Assembly (NCBI RefSeq): GCF_020193655.1
Contig: NZ_JADYVE010000017.1
Location: 27,699 to 91,698, forward strand
Direction: 5' to 3'
Origin: Ensifer sp. IC3342
GTDB taxonomy: Bacteria > Pseudomonadota > Alphaproteobacteria > Rhizobiales > Rhizobiaceae
Length of the DNA stretch: 64,000 bases
The translations under genes were made by a program, and so were the position numbers. Each line of letters opens with the position of its first letter. The first letter of the stretch is position 1. Below, piece by piece: positions 53,911 through 62,692 of this stretch. The notes under the pieces were generated by a model that saw nothing but the letters and a program-made list of their open reading frames with translations, made no database searches and had not been told where the DNA came from.

Positions 53911-54597
53911 ATGCGAACGTTGCTCGTGGATGCGGATCTTACACACTCGGTCCGAGGCGCGCTCGGTGAAGGCGGTTTTGCCGTTGATGTAGTTGGTACT
54001 CTGGAACAGGCGTCGAGTGCATTTTTTTCGGCGAGCTATGAAATTCTCCTGCTGGAGTTGGCTCTGCCAGATGGCAATGGATTGGATTGGCTGAGGCAGC
54101 TAAGAAACGACGGGTATTCAGTTCCTGCCGTCATTATGAGTAGCCGCGACGATCTGGAGAAGCGAATTTCGATATTCAATAGTGGCGCGGACGACTTTCT
54201 GCGTAAGCCCGTCTCTACGGATGAACTCATCGCCAGAATGCGAGCCGTTCTGCGCCGATCGACACAGATGACTTGCCCCATCATTGTATTTGGCAATCTG
54301 CATTTTGATCCGATCGGCCGGCAAGTGTCGGTCGCCGGTCATCCGTTAGTGATAGCACGTCGCGAACTATGCATTCTAGAGCATCTGCTTAATCGCGCGG
54401 GTCGCATAGTGCCGCGTGCACGGTTGGAAGATCAAATCTATTCGTTCAACGACGAAGTTTCTGCCAACGCGCTTGAAGCCGGAATTTACCGCTTACGCGG
54501 ATATCTCAGTAGGTCAGGTGCGACGCTACGGATCAGGACCGTGCGCGGCATTGGCTACACTCTTGAATTGACTGACGCGTCACATAGTCAAATTTGA
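53911..54597 (+). CDS. ttsI: TtsI, transcriptional activator of the T3SS
   Basis: OmpR-type response regulator of 228 residues: receiver domain (1-115) and winged HTH (about 125-225; ARRELCILEHLLNRAGRIVP, then GIYRLRGYLSRSGATLRIRT). It binds tts boxes and activates Nop genes. At the usual phosphoryl-acceptor site the sequence is LLLELALPDGNGLDW, that is Glu in place of Asp, so activity is probably independent of phosphorylation. ATG 53911 follows AGGAG. It starts the operon ttsI-rhcC2-y4xK. Confidence 0.95.
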   Translation: MRTLLVDADLTHSVRGALGEGGFAVDVVGTLEQASSAFFSASYEILLLELALPDGNGLDWLRQLRNDGYSVPAVIMSSRDDLEKRISIFNSGADDFLRKPVSTDELIARMRAVLRRSTQMTCPIIVFGNLHFDPIGRQVSVAGHPLVIARRELCILEHLLNRAGRIVPRARLEDQIYSFNDEVSANALEAGIYRLRGYLSRSGATLRIRTVRGIGYTLELTDASHSQI

Positions 54598-54610
54598 AGG
54601 AAGGACTGCC

Positions 54611-56047
54611 TTGAAAGCCATTCCAACTGGTCATGGTAGCGCCGATCGGTGGCCGACTCTCATCGCGGGTCCGGGGCCAACTGTTCCTTACTGGAGCAGT
54701 CTTCTCTGCGTGCTCGTTCTGTTGTCTCCAATGTCCGCCGTTGCCGAATACAACGGGGATAAAGCGGTGCCTCGTGCCGCTCCCAACAGCATCAACGCAA
54801 CGCTGAATCTTGACTCGTCGCTTGGCAAGACAGTTCATTTGCCCGCGCCAGCCGCAACCATCTTTGTGGCCGACCCAACAATTGCTGATTATCAGGCACC
54901 CTCCAATAAGACGATCTTCGTCTTTGGCAAGAAATTCGGGCGGACCAGCCTATTCGCCTTGGACGAAAACGGTGAGGCTCTCGCCGAGTTGCGTGTTGTA
55001 GTAACGCAGCCGATCGCTGATCTGCGTGCCATGTTGAGAGACCAAGTCGGCGACTACCCGATCCGCGTCAGCTATACGCCGCGCGGCGCAATCCTCAGCG
55101 GCACAGCGCCCAATGCTGAGGTCGTTGACACTGCGAAAAGAGTTACTGAGCAATTTCTCGGTGACGGTGCGCCGGTCGTCAACAACATCAAGATCGCCGG
55201 CTCTTTGCAGGTTAATCTCAGTGTGCGCGTAGCGGAAGTCTCCCGTAGCGCCATGAAGGCACTCGGCATTAACTTGTCCGCCGTCGGTCAAATTGGCACT
55301 TTCAAGGTGGGCTTGTTAAACAGAGATGCCGGACGTGGTTCGGCAACTGGTGGCGGCGGCACAGCAGAAATCGGAGTCGACAATGGTGCTGTCAACGTCA
55401 GCGCGGTCCTCGACGTGCTTGCCAAGGAGCACATAGCTTCCGTCTTGGCCGAGCCGAACCTCACCGCTATGTCCGGTGAAACTGCCAGCTTCCTCGCCGG
55501 CGGCGAATTTCCCATTCCTGTCCTGCAGGAAAATGGGCAAACCTCGGTTGAATTCCGTCGGTTCGGCGTCGGCCTTGAGTTCGTGCCAACCGTTCTCGAC
55601 GACAACCTAATCAACATTCACGTAAAGCCGGAAGTCAGTGAACTATCGTCACAGGGTGCCGTTCAAAGCAACGGGATCTCCGTGCCGGCAGTTTCCACGC
55701 GCCGTGCCGATACAGTCGTCGAACTCGCCAGCGGACAGAGCTTTGCGATTGGTGGTCTCATCAGGCGTAACGTCAACAATGATATCAGTGCTTTTCCCTG
55801 GCTCGGCCGAATACCGATTCTTGGCGCCCTGTTCCGTTCCTCCTCGTTTCAAAAAGAAGAGTCGGAATTGGTTATTCTGGTTACTCCTTACATCGTCAGG
55901 CCAGGCTCCAGCCCCAACCGGATGAGTGTACCCACGGACCGGATGGCGCCGCCTTTGGACCGGGCGACAACTCCGCCGCGGGGCGACGCTACTGCGAGCA
56001 CCGACTCACCAGGTGGCACGGGCGACCTCGGTTTCATCATCGAATAG
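54611..56047 (+). CDS. rhcC2: RhcC2, secretin pore component
   Basis: A 478-residue secretin. After a signal sequence (LLCVLVLLSPMSAVAEY) come the BON/N-domains (NKTIFVFGKKFGRTSLFALD) and the pore domain (EPNLTAMSGETASFLAGGEF, then VELASGQSFAIGGLIRRNVN and SELVILVTPYIV). The pattern is that of CpaC/RcpA-type Tad secretins more than of YscC. RhcC1 at 31359 provides the N-terminal part. TTG 54611 follows GGAAGGA, 13 bp after ttsI. Confidence 0.9.
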   Translation: MKAIPTGHGSADRWPTLIAGPGPTVPYWSSLLCVLVLLSPMSAVAEYNGDKAVPRAAPNSINATLNLDSSLGKTVHLPAPAATIFVADPTIADYQAPSNKTIFVFGKKFGRTSLFALDENGEALAELRVVVTQPIADLRAMLRDQVGDYPIRVSYTPRGAILSGTAPNAEVVDTAKRVTEQFLGDGAPVVNNIKIAGSLQVNLSVRVAEVSRSAMKALGINLSAVGQIGTFKVGLLNRDAGRGSATGGGGTAEIGVDNGAVNVSAVLDVLAKEHIASVLAEPNLTAMSGETASFLAGGEFPIPVLQENGQTSVEFRRFGVGLEFVPTVLDDNLINIHVKPEVSELSSQGAVQSNGISVPAVSTRRADTVVELASGQSFAIGGLIRRNVNNDISAFPWLGRIPILGALFRSSSFQKEESELVILVTPYIVRPGSSPNRMSVPTDRMAPPLDRATTPPRGDATASTDSPGGTGDLGFIIE

Positions 56048-56056
56048 GGTCACCGA

Positions 56057-56620
56057 ATGACGCTGCGGATCATAGCTCTCCTGATCGCTTTGGCAGCAAG
56101 CGTAGCAGGCTGTACAAGCACTGCACCGATCTATGTAGAGCCATCGACACAGATTTCTGTCCGACAGGAGGCCACCGTCCTGACGTTGGAGAGCCTTCAC
56201 GCTTCCGAACAGCAGCGTTTGCTTGCCTTCCTTTGGAAGGCCAGTGGCGGCCGGAGCGATGCCCTTCACCTCCTTATCCGCGGGTCGTCCCGGCTCAGCG
56301 CAGAGGCAGCCCATCAGGCTAGGCAGCTGGGCATCGACGCTTCCAACATCCATTTGCTCGGCCAACACGACCGCGGCCCGGTGCGAATAGAGGCCGTTGT
56401 CTATCATGCTCGCCCTCCTATCTGTCGGTCTAGCCCGTTACTCAACGACGAATCCTTCGACCAGCCGATTGGCTGTTCGACGAGCCACAATCTGGCAGTA
56501 ATGATCAACGATCCGCGCGATTTGCTCGACAATAGAGCTGTCAAGCTCAGTGGTGGTGATCGTGCGGCCATACCAGTTGCCACATACAGGACATTCTCGG
56601 CGGGTAAAGGTGGCTTATGA
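56057..56620 (+). CDS. Y4xK, CpaD-like lipoprotein
   Basis: A 187-residue protein with a lipoprotein signal (LLIALAASVAGCTSTAPIYV) and a periplasmic part containing GCSTSHNLAVMINDPRDLLD, the signature of CpaD, the lipoprotein partner of the Tad pilus secretin. It starts 9 bp after rhcC2. A role in placing or stabilising the RhcC2 ring is inferred from this pairing. Confidence 0.82.
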   Translation: MTLRIIALLIALAASVAGCTSTAPIYVEPSTQISVRQEATVLTLESLHASEQQRLLAFLWKASGGRSDALHLLIRGSSRLSAEAAHQARQLGIDASNIHLLGQHDRGPVRIEAVVYHARPPICRSSPLLNDESFDQPIGCSTSHNLAVMINDPRDLLDNRAVKLSGGDRAAIPVATYRTFSAGKGGL

Positions 56621-57053
56621 TGCCAGGACCGCGGCAGTACACGATCACCGCTTCCTTGAGGTTCGTGTCCTCACCTCAACTACGACGCTCCTGATCGGCG
56701 CGGCGCTCCCGACTTTTGTTTGATGAAACGATGAAACAGCGGTGTGGGCGAGATCGGATCACTTGCCGGCGTGTCAATCGGCACGGAACTGTTGAGCGGC
56801 TATCGGCGCCCGTCCACAAAGGGGTCAGGGTAAGAACTGTTGCCCCAGACACGTTAAGGCCGCACGGAGCGTGTACTTTCATCCCGGACGCGACATGAAC
56901 AACGCCTCCACGTCAGCTTCTTGTCAGCCAGGCTGATTAACAGCAGCAGTACGGGTTGGGCACAAATTCAATGGTACGCATCGGAACCTGATGTGGAATG
57001 ATGTCTGGCAACAATGGCTTACCCAATATCGGATCAACAGTTGGTTCCAGCGA
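56621..57053. other. Stretch between y4xK and IS630 relic
   Basis: No gene is recognised. It contains one tts-box-like sequence (see 56912). The right end merges into the IS630 relic. Confidence 0.35.
56912..56935 (+). promoter_or_regulatory. Possible orphan tts box
   Basis: GTCAGCTTCTTGTCAGCC agrees with the tts core GTCAGCTNNTCGAAAGCT except at four positions. It points toward the IS630 relic, so any effector gene once driven by it has been replaced or lies beyond. A chance match is possible. Confidence 0.3.
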
Positions 57054-58080
57054 CTAGTGGATGGAGTCTAACACATGGCCCGCGTTTGACGGCAGCGATG
57101 ATTTTGTCGAGATCGGCGGGTCTAAGTGAAGGGGCTTGGGAATGTTGGTTGTGCTCTGGCAGGAAGCGGTTGATGGGGGCCTGGAGGTCAAGGAGCGAGT
57201 GAAAAACGCCGCGCTTGAGGCGACGCTTCGACAGTTTAGGAAAGAAGCCCGCGACGGTGTTGAGCCGCGAACGCGAGGTCGGCGTGAACTGGAAGGTGAA
57301 GCGCTGATGGCGGTCGATCCAGGCGCGCACTTTGAGATGCTCGTGGGCGGCATAGTTGTTGAGGATGACGTAGACTGCCTTGTCGGCCGGCAGTTGGACG
57401 TTGATGGCATTGAGAAAACGAATGAACTCCTCATGCCTTTGACGCTGCATGTTCCTGCGGATGACGGTGCCGTCGATGACGTTGAGGGCGGCAAACAATG
57501 TCGTCGTGCCGTGCCGCTTTTAGTCGTGGGTCGTGGCGCCGGGCCACCCTTTCTTCAGGGGCAGACCGGGCTGGGTGCGGTCGGGCGCCTGGACTTGGCT
57601 CTTCTCATCGACCGACAGCACGGTGGCACCATCGCGGTGCGCCGCATCTGGAATGCGCAAAGTCTTAAGCCCCACCGTTGGCGGATTGTAGCTCTCCAAC
57701 GACCCGCAGTTCGGCCCATGGCTTATGCGCGCCGCGGCCGCCATAATGTCGGCAGTCCCGTGCGTCGTCTCGGCCGGCGTTTCAGTGAGCGTCAGCGCCA
57801 CCACCCGATCGCTGATCTCCGGCCCGAGCGGAGCAATGCGCGAGGGGCGCGTCTTGTCGCCAAGAGACCCTCGATGCCTTCCGTGGCGAAGCGCTCCTGC
57901 CGGCGCCACACAGATCTTCGACTTGCCGGTCTGCCGCATAAACTCGACGGTGCCGACACCATCGGCACTCAACAGGATGATCTCGGCGCGCCACACGCAA
58001 TTTTGCGGCGTATTGCGATCCCTAATAGGGCTCTCAGGCGTTGGCGATCGGCCGGCGAGACGTTGAATGATATTCCTGTG
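57054..58080 (-). mobile_element. IS630-type transposase relic
   Basis: Minus-strand frames read DKTRPSRIAPLGPEISDRVV, ATVLSVDEKSQVQAPDRTQP, GLPLKKGWPGATTHD, then FAALNVIDGTVIRRNMQRQR, ADKAVYVILNNYAAHEHLKV and finally NAGHVLDSIH. These are the ordered motifs of an IS630-family DDE transposase, but the D of the DNYAAH motif is Asn here, and several frame changes break the gene. It separates the ttsI operon from nodD2. Confidence 0.8.
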
Positions 58081-58198
58081 TGCATGCGCCGCACTCGCAT
58101 ACGCATGCACCGAAAGAAATCCCACAGGGACTCTGTCTGGCGAAAACCAGTAGAGCAACTTGAAGTAGATACAAAAGGCTTTTCCGGTGTGGTGTACG

Positions 58199-58247
58199 GC
58201 ATTTGCGGTCCGCGACCAACAGGCCGTTAAACTTCTGAATGTCCAAT
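58199..58247 (+). promoter_or_regulatory. Degenerate nod box-like sequence upstream of nodD2
   Basis: CATTTGCGGTCCGCGACC, then GTTAAAC, and the end ATGTCCAATCGG can be laid on the nod box frame, with the AAAC centre and CCAATC tail conserved and the left dyad poor. It lies about 330 bp before the nodD2-like gene at the edge of the IS630 relic. I regard it as possible only. Confidence 0.3.
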
Positions 58248-58576
58248 CGGGGTCTAGTCTTTCCCCTGCAAAAGAGAGTTGGGTCGTTTACTTCATCTGA
58301 AGGGAAGGATTATTTATCTGGCAGCACTGATCCTTCGCAAAGGTCAGAACCATACCTCAACCGCATGACGGGATATGAACTTTGCATAGCGCTTCCCGAT
58401 CGATGCGCACTATTATCCGCCATCGCTTCGTCTGGTTACCAGAAAGATGCTATTGATGTACTCAGGAAGGTTAAAGCGAGGCGGCACGCCCGCTCAAGAC
58501 AATCTTAGCGGGAACAAGGGAAACTGCGTTCATTCTACAATACCACTATGTATCCACGCTTTGGTTGCATCGAAAC
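58248..58576. other. Upstream region of nodD2
   Basis: No gene is recognised; one 89-codon frame (58239-58508) has no motif. This is the probable promoter region of the nodD2-like gene. Confidence 0.35.
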
Positions 58577-59509
58577 ATGCGTTTTAAGGGCCTTGATCTT
58601 AATCTTCTCGTAGCGCTCGACGCTCTGATGACAAAGCGAAGCGTTACCGCAGCCGCGCGCAGTATCAACCTCAGTCAGCCGGCCATGAGCGCCGCCATCG
58701 CCCGCCTACGTACCTATTTCCGCGACGACCTTTTCACGATGCGGGGTCGCGAACTTATCCCAACTCCGCGTGCGAAAGCGCTCGCCCCCGCAGTCCGCGA
58801 CGCTCTGCTGCACATTCAGTTCTCCATCATTTCTTGGGATATGTTCAACCCAGTTCAGTCAGAGCGACGCTTCCGGATCAGCGTATCCGACGTCATGATG
58901 CTGGTGTTTTTTGAAAGGGTCGTGAAACGGCTCGCGCGAGAAGCGCCCAGCATCGGTTTCGAGTTGCTGCCTCTCACTGAGGATCCCGATGAACTTCTCC
59001 GGTACGGTGACGTCGATTTTTTGATCCTTCCAGAATTGTTCGCATCGAGCGACCATCCCAAGGCGAAACTGCTCGACGACACGCTGGTATGCGTAGGTTG
59101 CCCCACAAACAAGCAGCTAACTCGCCAGCTTTCGTTCGATACCTACGTATCGATGGGGCATGTTGCGGCTAAGTTTGGAAGTACGCTGAAGCCCCCCATC
59201 GAGAATTGGATATTGCTTGAGCACGGTCTAAAGAGGCGCATTGAAGTCGTCGTGCCGGGCTTCAGTCTGATCCCGCCTTTGCTGACGGGCACCGATCGCA
59301 TAGCGACCATGCCATTACGGCTGGTGAAGCATTTCGCAAAAACAACACCCCTGCGGATCGTCGAACTTCCGCTGCCACTTCCACCATTCGCCCAAGCTGT
59401 CCAGTGGCCCACTCTGCACAACAGGGATCAGGCGAGCATCTGGATGCGGCAGGTATTGCTACAGGAAGCGTTGCGCATAACAACTCTGCGCGAGGCCTCT
59501 GGACCATAG
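58577..59509 (+). CDS. nodD2: NodD2-like LysR-type flavonoid regulator
   Basis: A 310-residue LysR regulator whose N-terminus reads MRFKGLDLNLLVALDALMTK and SINLSQPAMSAAIARLRTYF, the highly conserved NodD helix-turn-helix. The body (WDMFNPVQSERRFRISVSDV, IGFELLPLTEDPDELLRYGD) is also NodD-type. It binds nod boxes and senses flavonoids. ATG 58577 gives the standard start; upstream ATG 58565 adds four residues. The number 2 is given by its place near ttsI, as in pNGR234a from memory. Confidence 0.85.
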   Translation: MRFKGLDLNLLVALDALMTKRSVTAAARSINLSQPAMSAAIARLRTYFRDDLFTMRGRELIPTPRAKALAPAVRDALLHIQFSIISWDMFNPVQSERRFRISVSDVMMLVFFERVVKRLAREAPSIGFELLPLTEDPDELLRYGDVDFLILPELFASSDHPKAKLLDDTLVCVGCPTNKQLTRQLSFDTYVSMGHVAAKFGSTLKPPIENWILLEHGLKRRIEVVVPGFSLIPPLLTGTDRIATMPLRLVKHFAKTTPLRIVELPLPLPPFAQAVQWPTLHNRDQASIWMRQVLLQEALRITTLREASGP

Positions 59510-60019
59510 CCATTCGCAACCGCCGATTGACTACTTTTGAGACACCCTGCTCACGATCAATGACACCGCTCTGCCATGGCGATGGAGCGAGACCCGCATA
59601 AGCGCGACTTATATTACCTCGAGTATCGAAATGTGGGAGAAGGCCTTCCGAATCCAGGAGCCCCCGCGAACTCCGGACCGATTCCGTTGATGACCGCCAC
59701 TAGGGCCAAGGGCAAGAGGGTGTTGTCGCCGAGCCACCAAGGGATTTCGCTCTACTTCCACAGCCTTGATGTATTCCAGCTGCGTCTTGAGACAGTTACG
59801 ATCGCCCTGACACCGGGAACCGACAACAAAGCCCAGCACGCAAAATTGGATTTGGCGAAGGCGGCAAGCTCTGCATTTACTTCTTAGGCGTGTCCCCTGG
59901 GAGACACTCGGCTCAACGTGGGCGCGGTCAAGTCGAGTATTTCGACCCCGGCTAGTCATGCCGTTAAGTGAGGAAAACTGACACACAGCCCCGGCCACAA
60001 GTGGGGCTTGGATGTGAGA
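59510..60019. other. Stretch between nodD2 and the halogenase gene
   Basis: Frames of about 100-130 codons on both strands (59576-59887 plus, 59609-59998 minus) overlap and have no family motif. I see no promoter or repeat. Confidence 0.35.
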
Positions 60020-61540
60020 TTAGTGCATCCATCCCCTCGTGCTGCTGATCTTGGTTATTGTTCCCTTCAGCCTGTCAACATAGGCCTGGACCTCAGTTTG
60101 ACTTTCCGCCGAAAGCCGGCGTAGTTCGGCGCATGCCGCCGCCGGCGGCACTACTCCTAGAGGGGCCGCTACCGAAATCCAGTCAATTTGTTGGAAGAGG
60201 CTCTGCCATCCGCTTCCGACATACGGTTGGATATCGATAAAACGCGGTGTCCGTTTTTGGAAGCAGGCCCTCAGGTCGGCATATCCCTCCGGCAACTTGG
60301 CTCCGGCAAGATCCCGCCAAAACGGTGTGTCAATTCCCTTGCAATCGTAGTGCAGCCTAAGGAAGTCGCGAACACCCGTCCAGCACCGTGCGTTCGCGCT
60401 ATTATAGGCTTCGATGGCCTGAGCGGGAACGATGCCGCTTCCGTTGGCGAGAACGCACTCCAAATTCCTCAACTGTTCGAAGGTGTGGGCGGCAGGTGCA
60501 GCCTCCAGCGGCTCGACGAAACCGGAGGCCGTTCCCAACGCCACGAAATTGTTTACCCACGCAGTTGAGAAATAACCTTGATCTAGCGAAAGCTCGTGCT
60601 TCGCCTCCACACGGTATCCATACAGATGCTCAAGCTCTGCGAGTGCCATCGCAGCATCCGCATGTCTGCTGCTGAACACATAGCCGGCACGGATCGAGCG
60701 ATTCAATGGGGCTTCCCACATCCATCCCGCTTTCATTGCGGTAGCACGGGTAACGCATTGAAGGGGCGGTTCTCGCGGCTCGAGCTCAAAGATAATCGCA
60801 TGATCAGTTGGCAAGACATTTGCAAACGAACACCAGTGCATATTAAAGACTGTGCCAAGCCCGACTCTGGCAAATCCGGAGGCATCGACGGCGAAATCGA
60901 CTTCAAGCTCTTCGCCTCCGAGCTGCAAGGCGCTTACATGACCTCGGTCGTCGAGTCTCATGCCGTGTACCACAGTCGTGCGGGAAGTGATCCCACGTGC
61001 CAGTCCGACACGCCTAAGGCATCGCTCGAATTCGGCGTCATTGAAATGATAGGATGGGTACAGCCCGGCCTCACCTGTTGCAAGCAACTCGTCGATTTCG
61101 TTTTGGGATGCCCTCCTCCTGATTAACTCAAAGCCAGGGATATACGTGTGAAGGTTCTCACCTGCGGCAATTCTCGCAGACAGCAGGGGGAAGAATCCGT
61201 CGACGCGACACTCGATTTCGGGTATGCCCGATCCCCCGAACATGCGGTAGTAGTGATCCAAGATTCCTCCACCCCTCCAATTCTCATAGAGCACACCAAG
61301 CTTGTGGGTGGCGTCGGCTTCACCAATGAAAACGTCCACGTCGAGCCCATTGCGGCGCAACGTGTCAGTCAGGTTGAGCGAGCCCCCCTCCCCTGGGCCA
61401 AGCGGAAATACCGTCGGAGCCTCTACCACCGTTACATCGACGTCAACGTCGAAGATGCGTCGAAGCGCTATCGCTGCAAGCCAGCCGACAGTGCCGCCGC
61501 CGATAATTCCTATGCGCCTCGCATTCGTCAGATCGAGCAT
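60020..61540 (-). CDS. Flavin-dependent tryptophan halogenase-like enzyme
   Basis: A 506-residue FAD enzyme. The N-terminus RRIGIIGGGTVGWLAAIALR has the flavin-binding GxGxxG of this family. The halogenation lysine is at residue 80 in ADATHKLGVLYENW, the position of Lys79 in PrnA. GWMWEAPLNRSIRAGYVFS is a variant of the WxWxIP motif, and GFVEPLEAAPAAHTFEQL matches the EPLES segment except for the usual Ser-Thr-Gly after it. The start is ATG 61540 (GTG 61543 in frame). No flavin reductase gene is adjacent. The substrate is unknown; tryptophan, another indole or a carrier-bound substrate are possible. Confidence 0.8.
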   Translation of the reverse strand: MLDLTNARRIGIIGGGTVGWLAAIALRRIFDVDVDVTVVEAPTVFPLGPGEGGSLNLTDTLRRNGLDVDVFIGEADATHKLGVLYENWRGGGILDHYYRMFGGSGIPEIECRVDGFFPLLSARIAAGENLHTYIPGFELIRRRASQNEIDELLATGEAGLYPSYHFNDAEFERCLRRVGLARGITSRTTVVHGMRLDDRGHVSALQLGGEELEVDFAVDASGFARVGLGTVFNMHWCSFANVLPTDHAIIFELEPREPPLQCVTRATAMKAGWMWEAPLNRSIRAGYVFSSRHADAAMALAELEHLYGYRVEAKHELSLDQGYFSTAWVNNFVALGTASGFVEPLEAAPAAHTFEQLRNLECVLANGSGIVPAQAIEAYNSANARCWTGVRDFLRLHYDCKGIDTPFWRDLAGAKLPEGYADLRACFQKRTPRFIDIQPYVGSGWQSLFQQIDWISVAAPLGVVPPAAACAELRRLSAESQTEVQAYVDRLKGTITKISSTRGWMH

Positions 61541-61739
61541 CACTTTTTCACTATAATTGCGATTGAGTTAAGAAGCGGCTCTTCCACAGAGAGAAGTAGC
61601 AATAAGATTCAATGTTTAATTAAGCTGAAGGCGGTGCCGTTCCCACCTAGTGCCGCCGGATCATACAGCAATCCCGCCAGCGCCGGCCTGAGAAGAATTG
61701 CCAAACGTACTCTCGGTGTCTACATGATTTAGCCCCATT

Positions 61740-62003
61740 GATTGGGAGGTCCTCGGCAATGTCATGCAATTTCATCCTCGCTTTCCGGCACGGGCTGCAG
61801 CTTACGCACACTCTTGTTCCGCGCTTCAAGGTCTGACACCCGTCGCATTCCGGACCGCGAGATCGCAGGGCGCTGTTTCTCCGTGACAGTGAAGGCGGCC
61901 ACAAACCCAGCGGGGACTTGTCTTTGCATAGGCGATAGCAAACCCCAGCGAGGACCAGCCGCAAGAGGCATTTCATGAAACGGGGAGCAAGTGGCCCCTT
62001 CAA
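61740..62003 (-). pseudogene. Decayed copy of nif accessory genes (DUF269-DUF683 remnant)
   Basis: A minus-strand frame from 62003 reads RFMKCLLRLVLAGVCYRLCK, parallel to PFMKCLVRLVRARDSYGLWK of the intact DUF269 gene at 62693-63148. Then AFTVTEKQRPAI parallels NFTVTEEQRRAI in another frame. It jumps directly to VSDLEARNKSVRKLQ and KLHDIAEDLP, which parallel TDLEELKQRVRRLQ and QLHDLAECLP of the intact DUF683 gene. It is therefore a deleted and frameshifted second copy of that gene pair. Confidence 0.75.
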
Positions 62004-62323
62004 CAGTCAAAGCACGGATCCCCATCAGGGCGCCCGTGAGTGCCCGCTGTACCAGGGTGCCCAAGCCGGTCCACTCCATGCAATTGCTCGGCCCCTTGAA
62101 CAGCTCTCCGGGCGCCGGCAGCCCGCCAGACCAGAAGAAGTACGCCTCCAAAATAAGCTAGCTGCAGAGATAGCGAACCAACCATTGTCGTCACGACTGC
62201 GATACGGATGGAACCCGATACGAGGTAGACAATAAGAGCATTGGCGCATAAAAACAGCCATAGGATGCGATGAAAGATACTAAAGGACAACGCCGTTCCC
62301 CTGGGTTTTGTCTGTCGAATCAT
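62000..62323 (-). CDS. SyrA/ExoX-like membrane protein, copy A
   Basis: Small membrane protein of about 107 residues. The core ILWLFLCANALIVYLVSGSI and RIAVVTTMVGSLSLQLAYFG, then GVLLLVWRA, is the two-helix pattern of the exopolysaccharide-production-repressor (SyrA/ExoX) family. In Sinorhizobium syrA acts downstream of SyrM and changes succinoglycan production. After AVQ the C-terminus departs from copy B at 63412-63702 and runs into decayed sequence, so the tail is probably not native. Confidence 0.65.
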   Translation of the reverse strand: MIRQTKPRGTALSFSIFHRILWLFLCANALIVYLVSGSIRIAVVTTMVGSLSLQLAYFGGVLLLVWRAAGARRAVQGAEQLHGVDRLGHPGTAGTHGRPDGDPCFDC

Positions 62324-62340
62324 GTGGCAATCTTGTCGGC
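62098..62340. repeat. Direct repeat, unit A (syrA-like)
   Basis: About 240 bp here match 63478-63720 closely in the same orientation; for example both contain ACGCCTCCAAAATAAGCTAG and CAACCATTGTCGTCACGACT. The repeat covers most of the syrA-like genes and their starts. Confidence 0.85.
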
Positions 62341-62468
62341 TGCGACATGAGCCTCGCAGTTCTTTGGGCAAACGCTGGCGTCCCCCGCAGCCAATGCATC
62401 GACATCGATGGGATCAGACTTCCGGCATCCCATCTGGAACCGTCGCGGGTCACGAAAGAGCTTGTCAT
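62320..62468 (-). pseudogene. Internally deleted fdxB (ferredoxin) remnant
   Basis: ATG 62468 overlaps the DUF683 stop by 4 bp, the usual nif arrangement, and begins MTSSFVTRDGSRW as in FdxB. The next part is missing. In another frame the end reads DASVCPKNCEAHVAADKIAT with the C-terminal Cys-Pro cluster ligands and stops at 62320. The deletion removed the first iron-sulfur cluster motif and broke the frame, so no ferredoxin is made. Confidence 0.75.
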
Positions 62469-62668
62469 CGAGAATTCTCCAACGCGGCGAGTTCTCTTTT
62501 GGCAGCGTCCAACTGAGCAAAGGCGTCGAACGTTTTCTCGGCGACGACCACTATCTCCGTCCAATGGTTCGGTAGGCACTCGGCAAGATCGTGCAATTGT
62601 GTCTTCGAAGTCGCAGCGCGCGACTGCAGCCTTCGAACCCTCTGCTTCAGCTCTTCAAGATCTGTCAT
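62465..62668 (-). CDS. Nif-associated DUF683 (CCE_0567-type) small protein
   Basis: A 67-residue helical hairpin protein: LEELKQRVRRLQSRAATSKT, then QLHDLAECLPNHWTEIVVVA and QLDAAKRELAALE. This family is found in nif operons between the NifX-associated DUF269 gene and fdxB. Here it lies 24 bp after DUF269 and overlaps the fdxB remnant. Its function in nitrogenase assembly is not known precisely. Confidence 0.85.
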   Translation of the reverse strand: MTDLEELKQRVRRLQSRAATSKTQLHDLAECLPNHWTEIVVVAEKTFDAFAQLDAAKRELAALENSR

Positions 62669-62692
62669 GGTCTTGTTCCTTGAATACAGGCA

